Assembly: GCA_041912595.1 (NCBI GenBank)
Contig: JAYRMR010000028.1
Location: forward strand, 1 to 64,000
Origin: Roseateles_B sp041912595
GTDB lineage: Bacteria > Pseudomonadota > Gammaproteobacteria > Burkholderiales > Burkholderiaceae_C
DNA length: 64,000 nt
Direction of reading: 5' to 3'
The stretch's first letter is position 1; each line of letters opens with the position of its first letter. Under the pieces are notes generated by a model that ran no database searches, was not told where the DNA came from, and saw only the letters and a list, made by a program, of their open reading frames with translations. Made by a program: the position numbers and the translations under genes. Below are positions 35,220-44,603 of this stretch, in pieces.

Positions 35220-37517
35220 ATGGTGAAACGTCTGGTTGAAGCGCGCGTCCTGGCCTCGCCCGGCCTCAAGGACGCGCCCGTCATGGACCGCATGTGCTCG
35301 CACTTCGTGCTCACGCTGACGGTCAAGCACGCCAACCGCTTCAACCTGCGCCGGGACTTCAACGGCCTGCTCTCCTTCACCGGCCGCCATCTCGTCTGGC
35401 CCCAGCGCGTGCTCACCCGCCTGCGCGCCTACCTCGCCCAGCGCTGCGCCCACAACGAGCTCTGGTCCGGCCACACCACGCTTGACGACACCCGCTTCCT
35501 CGAGCGCCATGGTGTCTGGAACGGTCCCTTCGCCGAGGCCACACTCTTCTTCTACCTGGACGAATACATCAAGGACTCGCCCAAGGACATGATGGCCCTG
35601 CTCGCCAGCACCTGCGAGCACCTCGACCGCCAGCTCAAGCGCGAGTCCGCCCTCGTCGAGAAGAACATCGACGCGCTAGGCCATCTGCTGCAGCTCAACC
35701 CGGCCGAGCGCGCCATCCTGCTCTACGGCACCCTGGCCCGCTACCAGCGCGAGCTGCGCGGCGCGCTGGTGGAGTTCAAGGTCAACAACGCCCAGGAGGC
35801 CTTCGCCGCCATCGCGGCCGTGGCCGGCGTGGACGAGCGCGAGGTAGCCGAGGCGCTGCGCGCGGGCTCGCGCCTGGAGCGTATCGGCATGGTGGAGAAC
35901 CTCATCTCCGAGCACAACATCACCGACCTCGCCGATCTCATGAAGGTCAGCGACCAGCTCCCGCCGGTGCTGATGCGCGAGTACCGCGACCCGAACGACC
36001 TCATGGCCGTCTTCACGCGGCCCGCCACGCGCAGCGAGCTCTCGCCGCAGGACTTCCAGTTCGTCGCCGAGGACCTCGACCTCCTAGGCCAGCTCCTGCG
36101 TCACGCCGTGGCGCGCCACCAGGCGGGCGTCAACGTCCTGCTCTACGGCCCGCCCGGCACCGGCAAGACCGAGCTGGCCAAGGTGGCGGCGCAGGCCGCG
36201 GGGCTCGATCTCTACGAGGTCGAGTACGCGGACCGCGACGGCAACTCGCTCTCCGGCCGCGACCGTTACCGCTCGCTGCAGATCAGCCAGGTCTTCCTCA
36301 AGGCCAGCAGCAATGTGGCCCTGCTCTTCGACGAGGTCGAGGACGTCTTCCCGCCGCTGTCGGGCGATGCCGTGCAGCTCATGGCCCGCCTCGATTCCGC
36401 GCTGGACATGCCCAGCGGCAATTCGGTCAGCGGCAAGGCCTGGGTCAACCAGATCCTCGAGAGCAACCCGGTGCCGGTGATCTGGGTCACCAACCGCATC
36501 GAGCAGATCGACCCCGCCTTCCGCCGTCGCTTCCAGTACCACCTGGAGCTGAAGTCGCCGCCGCCCGGCGCCCGGCTGAGCCTCGTGCAGCGCGCGCTGG
36601 CGGACGTGCCGGTGACGGCCGAATTCCGCGAACGGCTGGCCGCCCGGCGCGGGCTCACGCCGGCCCAGATCCGCACCGCCGTGCGCTTCGCGCAGCTGAC
36701 CTGCGAGCAGCCGGACGCGGCGAACTACGAGCGCCTGATCGACCGCCAGCTGCTCAACGCCGACCGCGCGCTGGGCCACCAGTCCCAGGAGCGCGAGGAA
36801 CGCCGCCGCGTGACCCAGTACGAGCTGGACCTGCTGAACTGCGAGTCCCGCTACGACGTCGCGCGCATCGTCCAGGCCCTGCGCAAGCGGGGGCATGGCA
36901 ATCTGTGCTTCTACGGTCCGCCCGGCACCGGCAAGACGGCGCTCGCCGAGCACATCGCCGAGCAGCTGGGCCGCCCGCTGATGGTGCGCCAGGCCAGCGA
37001 CCTCGCCAGCAAATTCGTCGGCGAGACCGAGCAGAACATGGCCCGCATGTTCGAGTCCGCCGCGCAGGAGGGCGCCGTGCTGCTGCTCGACGAGGCCGAC
37101 AGCTTCCTGCGCAGCCGCCGCATGGCCGAGCGCCAGTACGAGGTCAGCGAGGTCAACGAGATGCTGGCCGGCATGGAGCGCTTCCCGGGCATCTTCATCT
37201 GCACGACCAATCTCTTCGAGGACCTGGACGAGGCCGCGCTGCGGCGCTTCGCGTTCAAGATCCGCTTCAAGCCGCTGCGGGCCGAGCAGCGCTGGCTGAT
37301 GTTTGAACGCGAGGCCGGCGCCGCCCCCACCGCCGAGCAGCGCGAGCGGCTGGCCCGCCTGGACTGCCTCACCGCCGGGGACTTCGCCGCCGTGCGCCAG
37401 CAAGGCGAGATCCTGGGCGAGTCCCCCGGCGCCGAGGAATTCCTCGAGCAGCTGGAGGCCGAGCACCGGGTCAAGCCCGAGGTGCGGCAGCAGCGGAGCA
37501 TCGGCTTCCGGCACTGA
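35220..37517 (+). CDS. AAA+ ATPase with two ATPase modules
   Basis: 765 residues. After a helical N-terminal region of about 290 residues come two AAA modules. Module 1 has Walker A LLYGPPGTGKTELAKV (about 306) and Walker B VALLFDEVEDVFP (about 368). Module 2 has CFYGPPGTGKTALAEH (about 563) and VLLLDEADSFLRSRRMAE (about 620), with an Arg-finger region (ALRRFAFKIRFKPL). Tandem AAA proteins usually form hexamers that remodel or unfold proteins. Similar proteins are annotated as SpoVK-like ATPases; substrate and partners are unknown. No obvious partner gene is adjacent. Confidence 0.9.
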   Translation: MVKRLVEARVLASPGLKDAPVMDRMCSHFVLTLTVKHANRFNLRRDFNGLLSFTGRHLVWPQRVLTRLRAYLAQRCAHNELWSGHTTLDDTRFLERHGVWNGPFAEATLFFYLDEYIKDSPKDMMALLASTCEHLDRQLKRESALVEKNIDALGHLLQLNPAERAILLYGTLARYQRELRGALVEFKVNNAQEAFAAIAAVAGVDEREVAEALRAGSRLERIGMVENLISEHNITDLADLMKVSDQLPPVLMREYRDPNDLMAVFTRPATRSELSPQDFQFVAEDLDLLGQLLRHAVARHQAGVNVLLYGPPGTGKTELAKVAAQAAGLDLYEVEYADRDGNSLSGRDRYRSLQISQVFLKASSNVALLFDEVEDVFPPLSGDAVQLMARLDSALDMPSGNSVSGKAWVNQILESNPVPVIWVTNRIEQIDPAFRRRFQYHLELKSPPPGARLSLVQRALADVPVTAEFRERLAARRGLTPAQIRTAVRFAQLTCEQPDAANYERLIDRQLLNADRALGHQSQEREERRRVTQYELDLLNCESRYDVARIVQALRKRGHGNLCFYGPPGTGKTALAEHIAEQLGRPLMVRQASDLASKFVGETEQNMARMFESAAQEGAVLLLDEADSFLRSRRMAERQYEVSEVNEMLAGMERFPGIFICTTNLFEDLDEAALRRFAFKIRFKPLRAEQRWLMFEREAGAAPTAEQRERLARLDCLTAGDFAAVRQQGEILGESPGAEEFLEQLEAEHRVKPEVRQQRSIGFRH

Positions 37518-37625
37518 AGCGCCACGCGGTCGTCCTTCGACCCGCGCTGAACGCAGGCCCGGCCCTCGCACACCGGGCCGCACGGCCCGCCCCCGCGGGC
37601 CCGCCGCTGGCGTAGGCTCAGGCCC

Positions 37626-37997
37626 ATGCTGCTGACCCTGGCCGCCCTGCTGATCTTCCTCACCGGCCTGGCCCATTCCTGGCTCGGGGAGCGCTACCTG
37701 CTGCGCCGCCTCTTCAAGCGCGACAAGCTTCCCGCCGTGCTCGGCAGCACGGCCTTCACGACCGGCACGCTGCGCTTCGTCTGGCACCTGCTGACGGTGG
37801 TGTGGTGGGGCCTGGCCGCACTCGTGATGCTGGCGGCGCAGGGGCCGCTGGAGGGCCGCACGGTGCTGCAGGTGCTGGCGGGCATCGCTGCGGGGTCGGC
37901 GCTGTTCCCGCTGGTCTTCACGCGGGGCCGGCACCTGTCCTGGCTGGCCTTCCTGGCCATCGCGGGGCTGCTGTGGTGGGGCGCCGCCGGGCTGTGA
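37626..37997 (+). CDS. Four-span membrane protein
   Basis: 123 residues with about four hydrophobic helices (LTLAALLIFLTGLAHSWL, FVWHLLTVVWWGLAALVML, VLAGIAAGSALFPLVF and LAFLAIAGLLWWGAAGL) and a basic first loop (RYLLRRLFKRDK). It belongs to no family that I can name. It stands alone. Confidence 0.75.
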   Translation: MLLTLAALLIFLTGLAHSWLGERYLLRRLFKRDKLPAVLGSTAFTTGTLRFVWHLLTVVWWGLAALVMLAAQGPLEGRTVLQVLAGIAAGSALFPLVFTRGRHLSWLAFLAIAGLLWWGAAGL

Positions 37998-38024
37998 GGG
38001 CGCGAGGCCCGCGCCGCGCTCGCC

Positions 38025-38498
38025 TCAGGGCATCCGCGACGGCGGCACCGGCGTCGTCTGCGAGGAGGTCAGCCACCATCGCCCGTCCGCCCAGGCCGCC
38101 GTCAGCGCCTGGGTCATGCGCATGCGGCGGGGGCCGCTGCCCATCTCCAGCGTCTGCGTGATGACGGCCGTGCTGCCGGTGAGGCGCACCGCCTGGTCCA
38201 GCACCTGGTGGGGCGGCGCGGCGGTCTTGCGCTCGGCCGCATAGAAGCCGAGCACCGCCTCGCGCTCGTCCACCTCGCCCTTGGGCGACACCTCCACGAA
38301 CTGCGGCGCCGTCACCTGGGCCAGCGTGGCCGGATCGAAGGCGAACTGGGCCTCGACGTAGCGCCGGGCCAGCGCCTGCAGCTCCGGCACCGGCGCGGCC
38401 GGCACGACCGACGCTGCAGGCCGGCTGGCGCAGGCCGTGAGAAGGCTGGCGGCCAGCAGCAGCGCGGGGAGCGCACAGGACAGCGGTTTGGGAGGCAT
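38025..38498 (-). CDS. Lipoprotein with a SnoaL/NTF2-like (DUF4440-type) domain
   Basis: 157 residues from the ATG at 38498. The lipobox is LLTAC (Cys at about 23). The domain (ARRYVEAQFAFDPATLAQVT, FVEVSPKGEVDEREAVLGFY, WADGRWWLTSSQTTPV) has the cone-shaped alpha+beta pattern of NTF2-like proteins. Ligand and role are unknown. It is transcribed toward the membrane-protein gene. Confidence 0.82.
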   Translation of the reverse strand: MPPKPLSCALPALLLAASLLTACASRPAASVVPAAPVPELQALARRYVEAQFAFDPATLAQVTAPQFVEVSPKGEVDEREAVLGFYAAERKTAAPPHQVLDQAVRLTGSTAVITQTLEMGSGPRRMRMTQALTAAWADGRWWLTSSQTTPVPPSRMP

Positions 38499-38612
38499 GA
38501 ACGGCTCCGGACGGGCGGGAAGACCAGCATACTCACGGCCCCGGCCTCGCCGCCCGTGCTGACGGTCATCCCGCACGGCCCGCCCCTTGCTGCTCTCTCT
38601 GGCTATCGCACC

Positions 38613-38978
38613 ATGTACACCGCCACCTTCACCTTCGCCAAGGGCGACTGGGACGCCGAGTTCCACGCCCTGGACGCCACGATCGCCGCCGCCGCGCGGG
38701 CCCTGCCGGGCTATCTGGGCGAGGAGAGCTGGGAGGACGCCGCGCGGGGCCAGATCTGCAACGTCTACTACTGGGAGAGCCTCGAGGCGCTGCAGGCCCT
38801 GATGCAGCACCCGGATCACCTGGAGGCCAAGCGGCAGCAGGCGCGCTGGCTCAAGGGCTACCAGGTGCAGGTCGCGCAGGTGCTGCGCACCTATGGCGAC
38901 GGCCTGCTCCCCTGCCCCTGGCGCCCCGCATCGGCCGACCATCCGGCTGACACGCCCACCCCCACGTCCGCCCCCTGA
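38613..38978 (+). CDS. Antibiotic-biosynthesis monooxygenase-like (dimeric alpha-beta barrel) protein
   Basis: 121 residues. The ferredoxin-like ABM fold is suggested by FTFAKGDWDAEFHALDATIA, GYLGEESWEDAARGQICNVY and YWESLEALQALMQHPDHLEAK. Such small proteins include heme- and quinol-oxidising enzymes and many of unknown function. It is divergent from the NTF2-like lipoprotein. Confidence 0.82.
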   Translation: MYTATFTFAKGDWDAEFHALDATIAAAARALPGYLGEESWEDAARGQICNVYYWESLEALQALMQHPDHLEAKRQQARWLKGYQVQVAQVLRTYGDGLLPCPWRPASADHPADTPTPTSAP

Positions 38979-39064
38979 ACACCGGCCCGCCGCCCTGACA
39001 CAATGCGCCCGAGTCGCCGCGCTTGAACGGCGGCGCAAGCGCTCTAGCGAGCAAGGAGGGTGGC

Positions 39065-41944
39065 ATGCGTGTGCTGGGACCTGTGCTGGGCCTGTTCGTG
39101 GCCTGGATCCTGGGGGACTGGTTCGGATGGCGTGAGGGCGGCTTCGTCGCCCTGGGCGCCGTGATGGGCGGCATCGCCTTCCACCTCCACCGCCGCGTGA
39201 GCGACCTGCAGGCGCAGGTGAGCGCCATGCAGCAGCAGCTGTCGGCGCTGGGCCGCGCACCCGTCACGAAGGAAGCCCCGGCCGACGCCGTGACGGCCTC
39301 TGCGCAGGCCCCCGTGGCGCTCGCACCGGCCCTGGCACCTGTCGCACCTGTCGCACCGGTCACACCTGTCGCGCCCCTTGCGCCCGCGACACCGGTCCCG
39401 CCGCCCCCCGTCCCGATGGCCCCGGTCTACCAGGCCCCGGCGCCCATCGAGCGGCTCTCGACCCCGCCGGTGCGGCCGACCGCTCCGGACCCGGCGCTCG
39501 AGCCCGACGAGCGCAGCCTCGACGTCGTCAGCAGCCTCGGCGCCAGCGTGCTGGCCTGGTTCCGCGGCGGCAACACCATCGTGCGCGTCGGCGTGCTGGT
39601 GCTCCTGGTGGGCGTGGGCCTGCTGCTGCGCTACGCCGCCGAGCATGCCGTGATCCCGCTGGCCTGGCGCCTCGCGGGCAGCGCGCTGGGCGGCCTCGCC
39701 CTGACCGCCGTGGGCCTGCGCCTCACGCCCCAGCGGCGCGGCTACGGCCTGAGCCTGCAGGGCGCGGGCGTGGGCATCGCCTACATGACGCTGTTCGCGG
39801 CCTTCCGCCTGTACGGGCTGATGCCCTCGGGCCTGAGCTTCGGCCTGATGGCCCTGCTGTGCGCGGCGATCACCGCCCTGGCGCTCAAGCAGGACGCCCT
39901 GCCGCTGGCCGCGCTGGGCTTCGGCGGCGCCTTCCTCGCGCCCGTGCTTGTGTCGACGGGCCAGGGCAGCCACGTGGCCCTGCTGAGCTACTACCTGCTG
40001 CTGAACCTCAGCATCGCGGCCATCGCGCGGCGCAAGCCCTGGAAGCTGCTGCACCTGGAGGGCTTCCTCTTCACGCTGGGCATCGGCTCGGCCTGGGGCT
40101 TCAAGGCCTACCGGCCTGAGCTCTTCGCCAGCACGGAGCCCTTCCTCGTCGCGCACTTCCTGCTCTACCTCTACATCGGCGTGCAGTACACGCTGCACCT
40201 GATCGAGCGCAGCACGCCGGAGCAGCGCCTGCCGGTGGTCGACGGCGGCCTGTTCTTCGGCACGCCGATCGCCGCCTTCGGGCTGCAGGCCGCCCTGCTG
40301 CAGCACCAGCCGCTGGCGCTGGCCTTCAGCGCGGCGGTGATGTCGGGGATCTACCTGGTGCTGGGCCGTGCGCTGCTGCGCCGCGCCGGCAGCCGCGTGC
40401 TGCTGCTGGTGGAAAGCATGCTGGCGATGGGGCTGATCTTCTTCGCGCTGGTGACGCCGCTGGCGCTGGACGCCCGCTGGACCAGCGCCGCCTGGGCCGT
40501 GCAGGGCGCCGGCATGCTGTGGATCGCGCTGCGCCAGCAGCGGACCTGGGCCGCCGTGATGGGCCTGCTGCTGCAGGTGCTGGCCTGCCTGGCGTACTGG
40601 GGCCGTCAATCCCACGGCGCGCCCGCGGACCCGGGCGGCTGGCTCTTCCTCAACACCGCCTGGCTGGGCCTCTCGACGCTGGTGCTGGCGCTGCTGTTCA
40701 GCAGCCATCAGCTGCAGCGCCAGCCTCGTGACGAGGGCATCGGCCGGACCTTCGCGGAGCCGGTGGTGTCCTGGCTGCTGCTGGGCGCCGCGCTGGCGCA
40801 GCTGTGGCTGCCCGGCATCGAGGAGCTGCGGCAATGGGACCAGACCCGCTACACCGAGCCGCTGCTGGCGGCCGGCTGGAGTGCGATCCTGGCGCTGGCC
40901 GGCGAAAGCCTGCGGCGCCGGCTGCGCTGGCCGGCCCTGGCGCTCGCCTCGCAGCTGTTCGCCGGCCTCAGCCTGCTGCTCGGCGCGGCCGGCGTGCTGA
41001 TGGCGCTGCTGCGGGTGGATCTCACCGTCGATCACCTGCTGCTGGGCCAGGGCGGCCTCGACACCGGCCTGCTGTGCCTGATCGCCGCCGGCGTCCTGCT
41101 GCGCCGCCAGGACCGGGACGCCGACGCGGTGCCGACGCCACGGCCCGCCCAGCTCCTGCTGATCCTCGGCGCCTGGCATCTGCTGCTGCATCTGGCGGCG
41201 CTGCCCTATGCCCTCGCCATCGCCCACATCGGCCGCCACGAGGCCTGGACGCCTGCCGCGCTGATCGTGCTGCCCACGCTGCTGACGCTGGCCATGCTCG
41301 GCCCGCGTCTGTCGGCGCGCTGGCCGCTGAGCGCGCACGCCGAGCGGCTGCGCGCCGCCGTGCTGCGCCCCTGGCTGGCGGTGCTGATGCTGTGGAGCCT
41401 CGGCGCCAATCTGCTGGGCAACGGCCGCATGGACCCGCTGCCCTCGCTGCCGCTGCTCAATCCGCTGGACCTGGCCCACGGCCTCGTGCTGCTGTATGCC
41501 CTGCGCCTGAGCCGCAGCGAGCCGGGCGGATCCCTCGGTCCGGCCTGGCGCCGCGCCGCCGCCGGGCTGGCCTTCTTCTGGCTCAACAGCCTGCTCGTGC
41601 GCACCCTTCATCAGGCGGCCGGCACCCCGCTGTGGGTCGACGGCGCGCTGGGCAACAGCCTCGTCCACACCAGCCTGAGCGTGCTGTGGACGCTGACCGC
41701 GCTGCTGACCATGGGCTGGGCCACCCGCCGCGCGCCGGCACACCTGGCGCGGGGCGTGTGGATGCTCGGCGCCGGCCTGCTGGGCGTCGTCGTGGCCAAG
41801 CTCTTCCTGCTGGACCTCTCGATGCTGAACAGCCTCATGCGCATCGCCAGCTTCCTCGTGGTCGGCGTGCTGATGCTGGTCATCGGCTACGTCGCGCCGC
41901 TGCCGCCCGCCGCCGGCAGCCCGTCCGCAAAGGCCCCCACATGA
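39065..41944 (+). CDS. DUF2339-family large membrane protein
   Basis: 959 residues from the ATG at 39065, after an AGGAGGGT ribosome site. A short N-terminal membrane part and coiled coil (VSDLQAQVSAMQQQLSAL) lead into a Pro/Val/Ala linker and then about 25 hydrophobic segments from residue 165 to the end (VRVGVLVLLVGVGLLLRYA; YGLSLQGAGVGIAYMTLFAA). The family is conserved in proteobacteria but has no known function. It overlaps the DUF3999 gene by four bases, and this pairing is common. Confidence 0.93.
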   Translation: MRVLGPVLGLFVAWILGDWFGWREGGFVALGAVMGGIAFHLHRRVSDLQAQVSAMQQQLSALGRAPVTKEAPADAVTASAQAPVALAPALAPVAPVAPVTPVAPLAPATPVPPPPVPMAPVYQAPAPIERLSTPPVRPTAPDPALEPDERSLDVVSSLGASVLAWFRGGNTIVRVGVLVLLVGVGLLLRYAAEHAVIPLAWRLAGSALGGLALTAVGLRLTPQRRGYGLSLQGAGVGIAYMTLFAAFRLYGLMPSGLSFGLMALLCAAITALALKQDALPLAALGFGGAFLAPVLVSTGQGSHVALLSYYLLLNLSIAAIARRKPWKLLHLEGFLFTLGIGSAWGFKAYRPELFASTEPFLVAHFLLYLYIGVQYTLHLIERSTPEQRLPVVDGGLFFGTPIAAFGLQAALLQHQPLALAFSAAVMSGIYLVLGRALLRRAGSRVLLLVESMLAMGLIFFALVTPLALDARWTSAAWAVQGAGMLWIALRQQRTWAAVMGLLLQVLACLAYWGRQSHGAPADPGGWLFLNTAWLGLSTLVLALLFSSHQLQRQPRDEGIGRTFAEPVVSWLLLGAALAQLWLPGIEELRQWDQTRYTEPLLAAGWSAILALAGESLRRRLRWPALALASQLFAGLSLLLGAAGVLMALLRVDLTVDHLLLGQGGLDTGLLCLIAAGVLLRRQDRDADAVPTPRPAQLLLILGAWHLLLHLAALPYALAIAHIGRHEAWTPAALIVLPTLLTLAMLGPRLSARWPLSAHAERLRAAVLRPWLAVLMLWSLGANLLGNGRMDPLPSLPLLNPLDLAHGLVLLYALRLSRSEPGGSLGPAWRRAAAGLAFFWLNSLLVRTLHQAAGTPLWVDGALGNSLVHTSLSVLWTLTALLTMGWATRRAPAHLARGVWMLGAGLLGVVVAKLFLLDLSMLNSLMRIASFLVVGVLMLVIGYVAPLPPAAGSPSAKAPT

Positions 41945-43404
41945 CGCTGAACCGACGCGAACTCGGCCTCGCCCTCCTGGCCGGCACGCTGGCGGGCTCG
42001 ACCGGCACGGCCCTCGCCACCTCACCGCCCGCGACGCCGCCCGCCGTCACGGTGTGGGCCCCGGTGCAGGCGCAGCCCGGCGGCGGCCTGCAACGCCTGG
42101 CGCTGCCCTGGGCGCTGCTGCAGGCGAGCCCCGCGGTGCCGCTCGACACCGCCCAGGTGCTGGACGCCCGGGGTCAGGTCTTGCCGAGTGCCTGGGCCGG
42201 CGCGCCGCCGCCCGCCCAGTCCCGGCGTGAGCTGGCCGTGCCGCTGTGGGCCTGGCCGGAGGACACGAGCCCCCCGCCGCGCGACGACCCCGGCTCGCTG
42301 ACCCTGGAGCTGGACGCGAACGGCAGCGTGCGTCGCCTGGAGACCCACTATCTGCCGGGCGGCGCCCCGCAGCGCGGACCCGGCCATGGCCGCTGGCTGC
42401 TCGACCTCGCCACCCTGCGCGGCAGCACCGAGCGCGGCATCGATCTCCAGCTCGACTGGACCCCGACGCCCGCCGGGCAGGCGCTCAGCGTGGCGCTGGA
42501 GGGCAGCGACGACCTCCACGTCTGGCGCCCCCTGCATCGGGCCCAACTGCTCGATCTCCCGGCCGGCACGGGCGGCCCGGCGCTCCAGCTCAAGCACATC
42601 CCCTGGCCGCCGGAGCAGCCGCTGCCGCGCTACCTGCGCCTGCGCTTCGACCAGCCGATCGCGCTCAAGACCGCACGGCTGAGCGTGGAGGGTCGCCAGC
42701 ACCCGCCCCTGCAGGTCGAGACGCTGGCCTGGGCGGCCGAGCCACCGCGCGAGGGCGAGTCCCCGCGCTGGCGGCTGGACCTGCCCGTGGCCCTGCGCCC
42801 GGAGGCCCTGCAGCTTCAGCTGCCCGCGCTGAACCAGCTGCTGAGCTTGCGCCTGGAGCAGCGGCAGCAGGACGGTCAGCCCTGGCAGGGGGTGCAGCGC
42901 CTCGTGGCCTGGCGCATGCAGCGCCAGGGCGTGGAGGCGCAGTCGCCCGCCGAGCCCATCCAGGCGACCTCGGCCCGGCAGTGGCGGCTCGTCGCGGAAG
43001 GGCCGGTGCCCGCCGAGCTCGCCGGCGGCCCGCTGCGCCTGCAGTGGCACTGGCGCCCGCCTCAGCTGGTCACCCTGCTGCCGGCCGATCCGGCCGCGCT
43101 GGCCGGCGTGCGGCTCAGCCTCGGCACGCCGGGCGCCGCCGCCCCGCGCGGGCGGCTCGCTCTGCCGACGCTCATCCCGGACTACCAGCCCGGCAGCGAG
43201 TACCAGCTGCCCCTGGCCCCGCTGGGCGCGCCTCAGACGCAGGCCGCCCCGCCGCCGCCGCCCGCCTGGCAGGACCCGGCCACGCGCCAGCGCTGGACGC
43301 TGTGGGCGGTGCTGGGCGTCAGCGTGCTGGGCCTGGCCGGGCTGGCCTGGCGTCTCAAGGGCGAGATCGGCGCCGAGCCGCCGGCGGGGGGCGCGTCGGG
43401 CTGA
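41941..43404 (+). CDS. DUF3999-family exported protein
   Basis: 487 residues. The N-terminus has a twin-arginine-like start (MTLNRRELGLALLAGTLAG) and a likely cleavage at ALA-TSP. The body is all-beta in pattern (LDLATLRGSTERGIDLQLDW; YLRLRFDQPIALKTARLSV), and a C-terminal membrane helix (WTLWAVLGVSVLGLAGLAW) precedes a short tail. It is probably a periplasmic partner of the DUF2339 protein. The dispersed 14-mer lies at 42171, encoding GQVL. Confidence 0.9.
   Translation: MTLNRRELGLALLAGTLAGSTGTALATSPPATPPAVTVWAPVQAQPGGGLQRLALPWALLQASPAVPLDTAQVLDARGQVLPSAWAGAPPPAQSRRELAVPLWAWPEDTSPPPRDDPGSLTLELDANGSVRRLETHYLPGGAPQRGPGHGRWLLDLATLRGSTERGIDLQLDWTPTPAGQALSVALEGSDDLHVWRPLHRAQLLDLPAGTGGPALQLKHIPWPPEQPLPRYLRLRFDQPIALKTARLSVEGRQHPPLQVETLAWAAEPPREGESPRWRLDLPVALRPEALQLQLPALNQLLSLRLEQRQQDGQPWQGVQRLVAWRMQRQGVEAQSPAEPIQATSARQWRLVAEGPVPAELAGGPLRLQWHWRPPQLVTLLPADPAALAGVRLSLGTPGAAAPRGRLALPTLIPDYQPGSEYQLPLAPLGAPQTQAAPPPPPAWQDPATRQRWTLWAVLGVSVLGLAGLAWRLKGEIGAEPPAGGASG
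42171..42184 (+). repeat. Dispersed 14-mer, copy 4
   Basis: Sense strand of the DUF3999 gene (ARGQVLPS). It shares the 19-base context GCCCGGGGTCAGGTCTTGC with copy 5. Confidence 0.8.
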
Positions 43405-43499
43405 GGTCGCGGGACGCCCGCGGGCCCGCCGCCCGGCCCGCCCGGGGCGGATCGATGCGCTAGACTCGCCGCATTAACTTCACAGGTCAGCGCCACGCC

Positions 43500-43883
43500 A
43501 TGACGCCTCCGCCCGCCGACACCCTCGCCCGCCCCGCCGCCGCCTACCCGCGCCTGGCCGGCGTCTATGACGGCATCGCATTCCTGGGCCTCGTGGCCAC
43601 CTGGCCCTTCAACATCCAGTACCTGCTGCAGGGCGGCAGCCTCGCGCCGGCGGCGTTCTTCGGCACGGCCTTCGCGAACCCGCTCACGACCGCCTTCACC
43701 GTGGACCTCCTCGTCGCCGCCCTGGCCTTCGCGGTGTTCGCCGTGACGGATGCACGGCGCAGCGGCGTGCCGCGCCCCGGGCTGTACGTGCTCCTGTGCC
43801 TCTGCACGGGCCTGGCCATCGCCCTGCCGCTGTACCTGGCGCGGCGCGAACAGGCGCTCGCGCGCTCGGGCGCCTCCGCCTGA
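43500..43883 (+). CDS. DUF2834-type small membrane protein
   Basis: 127 residues with about three hydrophobic helices (GIAFLGLVATWPFNIQYLL, LVAALAFAVFAVTDA and LYVLLCLCTGLAIALPLYLA) and conserved polar pieces typical of DUF2834 (FNIQYLLQGG). Function unknown. It is the last of the run that includes the DUF2339-DUF3999 pair, about 95 bases further on. Confidence 0.78.
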   Translation: MTPPPADTLARPAAAYPRLAGVYDGIAFLGLVATWPFNIQYLLQGGSLAPAAFFGTAFANPLTTAFTVDLLVAALAFAVFAVTDARRSGVPRPGLYVLLCLCTGLAIALPLYLARREQALARSGASA

Positions 43884-44327
43884 GGCTGCGGCGTGATCCA
43901 TTCCCGGGCGTTGCCGGGCCTCAGCTGGTAAACTCCCGGGATTGCTGCCGTCTCGCTTTCCTCCGCAGCATGCTGTGCGTCTGCACGCAGGCCTCCCGCC
44001 TTGCCGCAGCCACGACCAGGCTTCGTCCCGCTTCCAGGACGCCTGCGGCCCCAGGCAAGCTCGTCTGGCTCATCGATTCCGGCCGTCCGCCGTCACGGGT
44101 GGCACCCGACGGAGTCCTGATCTGCACACCCCGCGACGCCACCGTCGGCCCTGCCGAGCCGGTGATTTCGCAATCACCCGCGCGGCCAGCCCTCGCACCC
44201 GGTGACGCCGGCGCTCCCCGCAGCGCCCTGGCGACCCGGATCCTGCTGGCAAGCGGCGGTCGGACGACGTCGGCACGGCCGGCGCCCGACCGTTCCCCAA
44301 GATTCAGGTTCATCAAAGGACAAACCC
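43884..44327. promoter_or_regulatory. Long leader region before infA
   Basis: About 440 bases with no convincing gene on either strand. It must contain the infA promoter. A ribosome site (AAAGGA) lies at 44315-44320. Several G+C-rich inverted repeats are present near 43900-43935, but none is a clear terminator. A long untranslated leader would fit a regulated translation factor. Confidence 0.45.
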
Positions 44328-44588
44328 ATGGCAAAAGAAGAACTCATCGAAATGCGCGGCAAGGTCGACGAAGTGCTGCCGGATTCCCGTTTCCGCGTGA
44401 CGCTGGACAACGGCCACACCCTGATCGCCTACACGGGCGGCAAGATGCGCCGCCACAACATCCGCATCCTGGCGGGTGACAACGTCTCGCTGGAACTGTC
44501 GCCCTACGACCTCAACAAGGGCCGCATCACCTTCCGCCACCTCGAGCCCCGCACCGGCGCCGCGCCGGCACCGCGCCGCCGCTTCTGA
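44328..44588 (+). CDS. infA: Translation initiation factor IF-1
   Basis: 86 residues, an S1-like OB fold: MAKEELIEMRGKVDEVLPDS, FRVTLDNGHTLIAYTGGKMR and the closing VSLELSPYDLNKGRITFRH. IF-1 is normally 72 residues; this copy has an extra C-terminal tail (PRTGAAPAPRRRF). It is not in a ribosomal-protein cluster, so it is likely the second infA copy found in many betaproteobacteria. Confidence 0.96.
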   Translation: MAKEELIEMRGKVDEVLPDSRFRVTLDNGHTLIAYTGGKMRRHNIRILAGDNVSLELSPYDLNKGRITFRHLEPRTGAAPAPRRRF

Positions 44589-44603
44589 GCGCGCGTGCCC
44601 CGC

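Noticed and set aside
39044..42025. 993-codon open frame on the minus strand
   Set aside because: It is the antisense of the DUF2339 gene; very high third-position G+C keeps such frames open. Its composition (Gln/Arg/Ala/His) is non-protein-like.
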